A DNA stretch of 5,694 nt from an uncultured Odoribacter sp. Lineage in GTDB: Bacteria; Bacteroidota; Bacteroidia; Bacteroidales; Marinifilaceae. The DNA is taken from positions 1-5,694 of the forward strand of contig CAMRAP010000115.1 of NCBI GenBank assembly GCA_947039985.1, written 5' to 3'. The notes beneath the pieces were generated by a model, which saw only the letters and a list, made by a program, of their open reading frames with translations, did not search any database and had not been told where the DNA came from. Of the stretch, positions 1 through 5,096 are shown piece after piece (the stretch's first letter is position 1; the number at the start of each line of letters is the position of its first letter). The translations under genes were made by a program, and so were the position numbers.

Positions 1-541
1 AGCACCTATGGCAGATACAATGATTGTATTAGGAAAGAATTATACTCGTGCAGAAGTGATTGAAAATGGTCCATTGCGTACAACATTTAAGCTTTACTAT
101 GCTCCTTTAAAAGTTGGAGAAATAGAGCTTGTGGAGAGTCGAATCATTTCTTTATCTGCCAACTCACATTTCAATAAAATAACACAAGTTTTTGAAGGTG
201 ATTTTTCAGAGCTAGCTGTGGCTAGTGGTATTGTATTGCGTCAGAAAAAAGGGGATATTGTAGTTGATGAGGACTTAGGAATGGTAGCCTATCAAGAACC
301 AGAAATGGGGAAGAACGGAAAATTGTCTATTGCTGTTCTATTAGGTGATCATTTTAAAGGTTCAAAAGAGAGTCAAGGTCATCTGTTAGCTTTAGCTTCT
401 ATGAAGAGTGGAGTCCCGTTGATTTACTATATGGGAAATGCTTGGAACAAAGCAGGTTTTGAAATACCAGAAAAATGGCTTGATTATACCAAAGAGTATG
501 CCACTCAGTTAAAGCAGCCTCTAGAAATATCTTATAAATAA
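1..541 (+). CDS. DUF4861 family protein, C-terminal part (5' end outside window)
   Basis: This is the last ~179 codons of a larger gene. The frame stays open through the first bases of the window (GCA CCT before the ATG at 8), so that ATG is probably internal, and the family is usually about twice this length. Visible family-like features are an E-N-G-P-L-R-T-T-F stretch at 62-88, a YQEPEMG segment around 289-309, and a Y-Y-M-G-N-A-W motif at 425-445 followed by a helical-looking C terminus. I recognise the overall pattern as DUF4861, a family seen in Bacteroidota polysaccharide and uronate loci; its biochemical activity is not known to me. Any signal peptide would lie upstream and cannot be seen. 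Its stop is 17 bp before kdgK, so it is probably co-transcribed with uronate catabolism, which suggests a role in releasing or processing uronic-acid sugars. That role is inferred from context only. Family assignment is fairly confident; function is open. Confidence 0.75.
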   Translation, partial: APMADTMIVLGKNYTRAEVIENGPLRTTFKLYYAPLKVGEIELVESRIISLSANSHFNKITQVFEGDFSELAVASGIVLRQKKGDIVVDEDLGMVAYQEPEMGKNGKLSIAVLLGDHFKGSKESQGHLLALASMKSGVPLIYYMGNAWNKAGFEIPEKWLDYTKEYATQLKQPLEISYK

Positions 542-558
542 TTTATTTTATATTATCA

Positions 559-1599
559 ATGAAAAAGGTAATTACATTTGGAGAAATTATGTTGCGTTTA
601 GCAACACCAGAATATTTACGTTTTGGACAGACAACTCAGTATAATGCAACATTTGGGGGAGGAGAGGCTAATGTAGCTGTATCCTTATCTAATTATGGTT
701 TGCCAACAGAATTTGTGACGCGTATGCCTGATAACGATATTGCTAAGGCTTGTTTGGGTGAGCTTAGTCGTTATGGTGTAGGTACGAAACATATTGTTAA
801 AGGTGGAGAACGTCTTGGAATCTATTTTTTAGAGACAGGAGCTGTGGCACGTGCCAGTAAGGTGGTTTATGATAGAGCTCATAGCGCTATCTCAACGATT
901 CAGAGTGGAATGATCGATTGGAAGTCTGTGTTTGCAGATGCACAGTGGTTTCATTGGACGGGTATTACACCAGCTCTTTCAGAAGATGCAGCGATTGTAT
1001 GCTTGGAAGCTATAAAGGCTGCCAATGAACTAGGCATAACTGTTTCTTGTGATTTGAATTTTCGTAAGAATCTTTGGAAATATGGTAAAAAAGCTTCTGA
1101 AGTGATGCCAGAATTAGTTGCCGGTTGTGATGTGATTTTGGGTAATGAAGAGGATGCTGAAATGGTGTTTGGTATCAAGCCTGAAGGTTTTGATGTTACA
1201 GCAACTCATGGAGGTGTTGATGGTGCTGAGTTTCGCTCTGTTTGTAGTCAAATGATGGAGCGTTTCCCACGTGCAAAAAAAGTGATTGTCACGCTTCGTG
1301 GTTCAATTAATGCAAACCACAATACTTGGCGAGGAGTCTTATACGATGGAAAAACACTATTTGAATCGCCATCCTACGATATTACCCATATAGTGGATCG
1401 TGTTGGTGGGGGAGATTCATTTATGGGTGGATTAATATATGGGCTAATTTCTTTTGTCGGAGATGATCAAAAAGCCCTTAATTTTGCTGTTGCTGCATCT
1501 TGTTTGAAACATACAATCTATGGTGATTTCAATTTAGTGACTGTAGACGAAGTAGAAAAATTAATGGGAGGTGATGCTTCTGGACGCGTAAACAGATAA
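559..1599 (+). CDS. kdgK: 2-dehydro-3-deoxygluconokinase (KDG kinase), PfkB family
   Basis: Cytosolic sugar kinase of 346 residues that should phosphorylate 2-keto-3-deoxygluconate to KDPG using ATP, the step before KDPG aldolase in hexuronate breakdown. It has the N-terminal PfkB start (VITFGEIMLRL, residues 4-14), the glycine-rich substrate motif GGGEANVA (33-40), a D-L-N-F-R-K-N-L-W segment typical of KDG kinases (165-173), and the C-terminal PfkB signature DRVGGGDSF (280-288) with D286 as the expected catalytic base. A GDFN segment (322-325) follows near the nucleotide site. The signature has GGGD where most PfkB kinases have GAGD; I take this as a lineage variant, not damage. Length is normal for the family. 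The ATG at 559 is the first after the upstream stop and gives the expected N terminus; the AT-rich leader shows no Shine-Dalgarno sequence. The gene lies 22 bp before kdgA, which strongly supports KDG over other sugar substrates. Confidence 0.93.
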   Translation: MKKVITFGEIMLRLATPEYLRFGQTTQYNATFGGGEANVAVSLSNYGLPTEFVTRMPDNDIAKACLGELSRYGVGTKHIVKGGERLGIYFLETGAVARASKVVYDRAHSAISTIQSGMIDWKSVFADAQWFHWTGITPALSEDAAIVCLEAIKAANELGITVSCDLNFRKNLWKYGKKASEVMPELVAGCDVILGNEEDAEMVFGIKPEGFDVTATHGGVDGAEFRSVCSQMMERFPRAKKVIVTLRGSINANHNTWRGVLYDGKTLFESPSYDITHIVDRVGGGDSFMGGLIYGLISFVGDDQKALNFAVAASCLKHTIYGDFNLVTVDEVEKLMGGDASGRVNR

Positions 1600-1621
1600 T
1601 AATATTTTAATAATTATTGAT

Positions 1622-2299
1622 ATGGCTAAATATTCAAGAATAGAGGTGGCTCTTACCATGAAAAAATCCGGGGTTGTCCCCGTATTTTATAACGCAGATA
1701 TAGAAATTTGTAAAGGTGTGATCAAGGCGTGTTATGATGGAGGTGCTCGTGTATTTGAGTTTACCAATCGTGGTGACTTTGCACATGAAATTTTTGGAGA
1801 ACTGAGTAAATGGGTTGTGAAAGAGTTACCAGGAATGATGTTAGGGGTAGGGTCTATCATAGATGCTCCAACTGCTGCTTTGTATATTCAACTGGGGACC
1901 AATTTTATCGTATCTCCTTTATTGAATGCTGACATGGCTAAGGTGTGTAATCGGCGAAAAATTCTTTGGAGTCCTGGTTGTGGTTCTCTAACGGAAATTA
2001 ATTATGCAGAAGAACTTGGGGCTGAGATTGTAAAAATTTTTCCAGGAACTGGTGTTTGCGGATCAAGCTTTGTTGCAGCTATAAAGGGACCTTGTCCATG
2101 GAGTAGTGTAATGCCAACGGGAGGAGTTTCGCCAACTAGAGATAGTTTGACAGAGTGGTTCAAGGCAGGTGTTACTTGTGTTGGGATAGGTTCTCAAATG
2201 TTTACTAGTGACCAGATCAAGAATAAGTTATGGGGAGATATTTCAAGATTTATGAAACAAACATTAACCCTTGTTCAAGAGATTCGAAATGAAATATAA
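1622..2299 (+). CDS. kdgA: KDPG aldolase (2-dehydro-3-deoxyphosphogluconate aldolase)
   Basis: Class I aldolase of 225 residues, expected in the cytosol, that cleaves 2-keto-3-deoxy-6-phosphogluconate into pyruvate and glyceraldehyde-3-phosphate. Members of the family may also act on 4-hydroxy-2-oxoglutarate. The TIM-barrel landmarks are present: the catalytic glutamate E46 with R50 in V-F-E-F-T-N-R-G (44-51), the GVGSI strand (75-79), the S-P-G-C-G-S-L-T-E-I segment (117-126), the Schiff-base lysine K138 in V-K-I-F-P-G (137-142), and the phosphate-binding PTGGV (165-169) plus VGIGSQ near the C terminus. It is slightly longer than the E. coli enzyme, with an extended C-terminal helix. It follows kdgK by 22 bp with no visible Shine-Dalgarno sequence. 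Its last 11 bases overlap the start of dctP, suggesting translational coupling. Codons 14-23 contain a GC-rich hairpin described separately. Confidence 0.94.
   Translation: MAKYSRIEVALTMKKSGVVPVFYNADIEICKGVIKACYDGGARVFEFTNRGDFAHEIFGELSKWVVKELPGMMLGVGSIIDAPTAALYIQLGTNFIVSPLLNADMAKVCNRRKILWSPGCGSLTEINYAEELGAEIVKIFPGTGVCGSSFVAAIKGPCPWSSVMPTGGVSPTRDSLTEWFKAGVTCVGIGSQMFTSDQIKNKLWGDISRFMKQTLTLVQEIRNEI
1663..1688 (+). promoter_or_regulatory. terminator-like hairpin inside the 5' part of kdgA
   Basis: The segment has a perfect 5-bp GC stem, CGGGG (1669-1673) and CCCCG (1678-1682), closed by a TTGT loop. After one C/T mismatch (1668/1683) a further five A-T pairs form (AAAAT 1663-1667 with ATTTT 1684-1688). 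It therefore resembles an intrinsic terminator or attenuator with A-rich and U-rich flanks, though the U tract is interrupted by an A. It stands out because the surrounding DNA is AT-rich and the GGG, GTC and CCC codons used are uncommon in this window. It sits about 40 nt inside kdgA, so translating ribosomes would melt it. Regulatory function is inference; coding constraint on Ser-Gly-Val-Val-Pro could explain part of it. Confidence 0.3.
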
Positions 2300-3320
2300 G
2301 ATATTCAGTTTATTATTTGTTGTCATGAGTTTTTACTCATGCCAACAAAATGAAAAGGTGCGTGTATTAAAGATGTCGCATAATTTAAATCAACGGCATC
2401 CTGTTCATGTAGGCTTGCTGCATTTAGATGAAAAGCTACAGAAACTTTCATCTGGAAAGATGCAAATTGACATTTATCCTGGTGGTCAACTGGGATCAGA
2501 GAATCAATGCTTAGAGATGTTGCAGATTGGAAGTTTAGCCTTAACTAAAGTTTCTGCAGCTTCGCTTTCAAATTTTGTAGAAGAGTATAAAGTGTTTGGT
2601 TTACCTTATATGTTTGAGAGTAAACAACAACTTTTTGATATTCTTGATAGTGAAATAGGTGATGATCTTCTGAATGTAACAAAGCCATATTTATTTAGGG
2701 GATTGGGATATTTTGATGCGGGTGCTCGCAGCTTTTATACGGTGAAAAACCCGATTCTAACACCTGATGATTTGAAAGGTTTAAAAATTAGAGTGATGCA
2801 GAGTGCCATGGCTATGGATATGGTGAAGGAATTTGGTGGTTCTGCCACTCCGATTAGTGCAGGTGAATTATATACAGCTTTGCAAAGTGGAGTGGTTGAT
2901 GGTGCAGAAAATAATCCACCTACTTACGAAACAACTCATGAGTATGAGGTGGCTTCTCATTTTTCGATGAATGAGCATACCATGTTGCCTGAGATTCTCA
3001 TTATCAGCAATGTTGTATGGGAACAACTGACAGAACAGGAGCAAAAGTGGTTGATGGAATCCGTTGTGAGTGCAGAGGCATATCAACGCAAAGTGTGGGC
3101 TAATAAAGAGGTTGAATCCATGGAAAAAGTGAAAAAATCGGGTGTAAAAATATACTATCCGGATAAAAAGCCATTTATGGAACTTGTAAAAGATATGCCT
3201 GAAAAATACAAAGATAACAAAAGACTTTATACGTTTGTAGAGCGCATTAGAGCTTTTAAGTTACAGAATTATAATACTGATAATACTAATACAGAGGATG
3301 ATGATGCGAAAAATAGTTGA
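2289..3320 (+). CDS. dctP: TRAP transporter substrate-binding lipoprotein, DctP family
   Basis: Extracytoplasmic solute receptor of a TRAP transporter, which captures an organic or sugar acid and delivers it to the DctQ-DctM membrane pair. I choose the ATG at 2289 because it begins a clean lipoprotein signal: MKYK, a hydrophobic run, then F-Y-S-C with the likely lipidated cysteine at residue 18. A TTG at 2271 would only add six unlikely residues. The mature protein shows DctP hallmarks: GGQLGSE (65-71), the Q-I-G pattern (79-81), F-G-L-P-Y-M-F (103-109), R147 in GARSF, the conserved carboxylate-binding arginine R168 in KIRV (166-169), and the VVDGAEN segment with N208/N209. Length (343 aa) is normal. 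The C-terminal tail after about residue 326 is low-complexity Asn/Thr/Asp. It overlaps kdgA by 11 nt and dctQ by up to 23 nt. Neighbours suggest a hexuronate-type ligand, but the sequence alone does not fix the substrate. Confidence 0.93.
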   Translation: MKYKIFSLLFVVMSFYSCQQNEKVRVLKMSHNLNQRHPVHVGLLHLDEKLQKLSSGKMQIDIYPGGQLGSENQCLEMLQIGSLALTKVSAASLSNFVEEYKVFGLPYMFESKQQLFDILDSEIGDDLLNVTKPYLFRGLGYFDAGARSFYTVKNPILTPDDLKGLKIRVMQSAMAMDMVKEFGGSATPISAGELYTALQSGVVDGAENNPPTYETTHEYEVASHFSMNEHTMLPEILIISNVVWEQLTEQEQKWLMESVVSAEAYQRKVWANKEVESMEKVKKSGVKIYYPDKKPFMELVKDMPEKYKDNKRLYTFVERIRAFKLQNYNTDNTNTEDDDAKNS

Positions 3321-3762
3321 TAAATGGTTAGAATGGGCATTATGTATTATTCTTGCTTCAATGGTTGTTGATGTAGTATGGCAAGTGGCAAGTCGCTACC
3401 TACTAGCATCTCCCAGTTCTTTTACCGATGAGCTAGCTGCTTTCCTTTTAATTTGGGTGGGTATACTAGGTGGTGCTTATGTCTATGGAAAAGGTGAACA
3501 TTTGGCTATTGATATCTTAGTTGAGAGATCTGGATCTAAGATGAAAAGAGTGTTGAAAATAGCCATTGAATGTGTAGTGCTATCATTTAGTTTTACAGTG
3601 ATGGTAATAGGTGGTGTTTGGCTTGTGTATACTCGTTTTTTATTGGATGTAGAGTCAGCAGCGCTGCAATTGAATTGGGGATATGTCTATTTGGTTATTC
3701 CCATTAGTGGTGTACTGATATGCTACTATACAGTTGAGAATTTGTTGAATTTAAAGAAATAA
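3298..3762 (+). CDS. dctQ: TRAP transporter small permease subunit, DctQ family
   Basis: Small inner-membrane subunit of the TRAP transporter, which pairs with DctM and is needed for uptake driven by an ion gradient. The 154-residue product has about four hydrophobic segments (roughly 10-32, 46-64, 84-108 and 127-149). It carries the DctQ pattern between the first two: W-Q-V-A-S-R-Y-L, then F-T-D-E-L-A-A-F-L-L-I-W-V-G with the conserved acidic pair and Trp, then LGGAYVYGKGEHLAIDIL. Three in-frame ATGs stand in a row at 3298, 3301 and 3304, giving products of 154, 153 or 152 residues. An AGAGG at 3293-3297 is best spaced for the third, so 3304 is a real alternative start, although Bacteroidota rely little on such sites. 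The start lies inside the end of dctP, implying coupled translation, and dctM begins 7 bp after the stop. Confidence 0.92.
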   Translation: MMMRKIVDKWLEWALCIILASMVVDVVWQVASRYLLASPSSFTDELAAFLLIWVGILGGAYVYGKGEHLAIDILVERSGSKMKRVLKIAIECVVLSFSFTVMVIGGVWLVYTRFLLDVESAALQLNWGYVYLVIPISGVLICYYTVENLLNLKK

Positions 3763-3769
3763 TCAGACT

Positions 3770-5065
3770 ATGGAATATTATGGAATTTTAGTGCTTGTAG
3801 TGAGCTTTTTTATATTTCTTGGAATGGGAGTTCCTGTTGCATTTAGCATTGGTGCTGCTGGAATATTGACCATGTTTACCTCGATAGACCTTCTGCCTGC
3901 TTTCACCACTTATGCCTTGCGTATGGCATCTGGTTTAGATAGTTTTGCCCTTTTGGCAATACCCTTTTTTGTACTTTCGGGTAACATCATGAATACAGGT
4001 GGTATCGCTATTCGGTTGGTCGATTTTGCGAAGGTTATAGTGGGACGATTTCCTGGTGGCTTAGCTTTTGTAAATGTCACTGCTAATATGCTTTTTGGTG
4101 CTATTTCTGGTTCTGCATCTGCATCTGCATCTGCAATTGGTGGTATTATGACTCCTGAAATGCGTAAAGAGGGATATGATGATAATTTTAGTACGGCTGT
4201 AAATGTAACGTCTGCAACAACTGGATTATCCATACCGCCTAGTAATGTTTTGATTGTATATTCTTTAGCAAGTGGTGGCGTTTCTATTTCTGCACTATTT
4301 TTGGCTGGATATATTCCTGGAATTTTAACTGGACTTGCTTTAATGGTTGTAGCAGCAGTATATGCTTGGAAAAATAACTATGCGGTAGGAGCTAAGATTA
4401 CTTTAAAAGATGGTTTTTTGAGATTTTTCAGAGCTATCCCAAGTCTTTTCTTGTTAATTATAGTAATTGGTGGTATCATCGCTGGTGTATTTACGGCTAC
4501 GGAGGCTTCGGTGGTAGCGGTAGTATATTCATTAATACTGTCTGCCATTTATAGAGAGATGAAATGGAGTGATTTACCTACTGTTTTATTAACTTCTGTC
4601 AAAACAACAGCCATTGTATTAATGTTGATAGCAACTTGTACAGGACTATCTTGGATAATGGCTTATGAGAATATTCCACAAACTGTTTCAGAGAGTTTGT
4701 TGAGTGTTAGTGATAACCCAATAATAATCTTGCTTCTAATAAATTTAATTTTATTAATTGTAGGAATGTTTATGGATATGACTCCTGCTATTTTAATATT
4801 TACCCCTATATTTCTTCCTATTGTAACTGAAATGGGAATGGATCCAATCCATTTTGGGATTATGTTAGTGGTAAACTTAAGTGTAGGTCTATGTACACCT
4901 CCTGTAGGCTCTGTTTTATTTATCGGTTGTAGTGTTGCTAAAACGAAAATAGAAAATGTGATAAAACCCTTACTACCGATGTTTTTAGCTATGTTTGTTA
5001 TATTGATGTTAGTAACCTATGTACCTGCTATTTCATTGTGGTTACCTAGATTATTTGGAGTATAG
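3770..5065 (+). CDS. dctM: TRAP transporter large permease subunit, DctM family
   Basis: Main transport subunit of the TRAP system: a polytopic inner-membrane protein of 431 residues that moves the solute, most likely with sodium ions as in characterised TRAP systems. It has about a dozen hydrophobic segments and the expected family motifs in order: FLGMGVPVAFSIG (16-28), L-L-A-I-P-F-F-V-L-S-G-N (61-72), the signature G-A-I-S-G-S followed by alternating Ser/Ala and I-G-G-I-M-T-P-E-M (110-131), G-L-S-I-P-P-S-N (152-159), G-V-F-T-A-T-E-A (239-246), M-F-M-D-M-T-P-A (333-340) and G-L-C-T-P-P-V-G-S (373-381). Length is typical for an unfused DctM. The ATG at 3770 is 7 bp after dctQ and begins the usual short N terminus before the first membrane segment. 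The Ser/Ala stretch is encoded by an exact DNA repeat, listed separately. No frameshift or loss is visible. Confidence 0.95.
   Translation: MEYYGILVLVVSFFIFLGMGVPVAFSIGAAGILTMFTSIDLLPAFTTYALRMASGLDSFALLAIPFFVLSGNIMNTGGIAIRLVDFAKVIVGRFPGGLAFVNVTANMLFGAISGSASASASAIGGIMTPEMRKEGYDDNFSTAVNVTSATTGLSIPPSNVLIVYSLASGGVSISALFLAGYIPGILTGLALMVVAAVYAWKNNYAVGAKITLKDGFLRFFRAIPSLFLLIIVIGGIIAGVFTATEASVVAVVYSLILSAIYREMKWSDLPTVLLTSVKTTAIVLMLIATCTGLSWIMAYENIPQTVSESLLSVSDNPIIILLLINLILLIVGMFMDMTPAILIFTPIFLPIVTEMGMDPIHFGIMLVVNLSVGLCTPPVGSVLFIGCSVAKTKIENVIKPLLPMFLAMFVILMLVTYVPAISLWLPRLFGV
4112..4135 (+). repeat. four exact tandem TCTGCA units within dctM
   Basis: Four perfect head-to-tail copies of the hexamer TCTGCA lie in frame with dctM and encode Ser-Ala four times (residues 115-122). 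They fall directly in the conserved DctM signature after G-A-I-S-G. The period is a multiple of three, so gain or loss of a unit would lengthen or shorten the Ser/Ala run without a frameshift. Related DctM proteins are also rich in Ser and Ala here, so the amino acids may be ordinary and only the identical codon use striking. Confidence 0.95.
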
Positions 5066-5096
5066 CCTTATTTTTGAATAAATATAAAAGTAAATT

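Noticed and set aside
951..1178. Minus-strand open frame opposite kdgK
   Set aside because: It lies wholly inside a well-supported gene, its protein resembles nothing I recognise, and it is explained as a shadow of kdgK.
1597..1620. AT-only inverted repeat in the kdgK-kdgA spacer
   Set aside because: Its AATAAT/ATTATT arms have no GC pairs, would be very weak, and are expected by chance in such a spacer.
2271..2288. Alternative TTG start for dctP, 18 nt upstream
   Set aside because: It would add M-F-K-R-F-E before a signal peptide that already begins properly at the ATG at 2289.
2868..3086. Minus-strand open frame opposite dctP
   Set aside because: It is short, antisense to a conserved gene and without recognisable motifs.
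3910..4233. Minus-strand open frame opposite dctM with an Ala-Asp-Ala-Asp run
   Set aside because: The run is simply the reverse reading of the TCTGCA repeat and the frame lies inside dctM.
5069..5076. TATTTTTG in the dctM-SDR spacer, matching the Bacteroidota -7 consensus TAnnTTTG
   Set aside because: No TTTG element stands at the usual distance upstream (the nearest, 5054-5057, is too close), and such matches are common by chance in AT-rich DNA.
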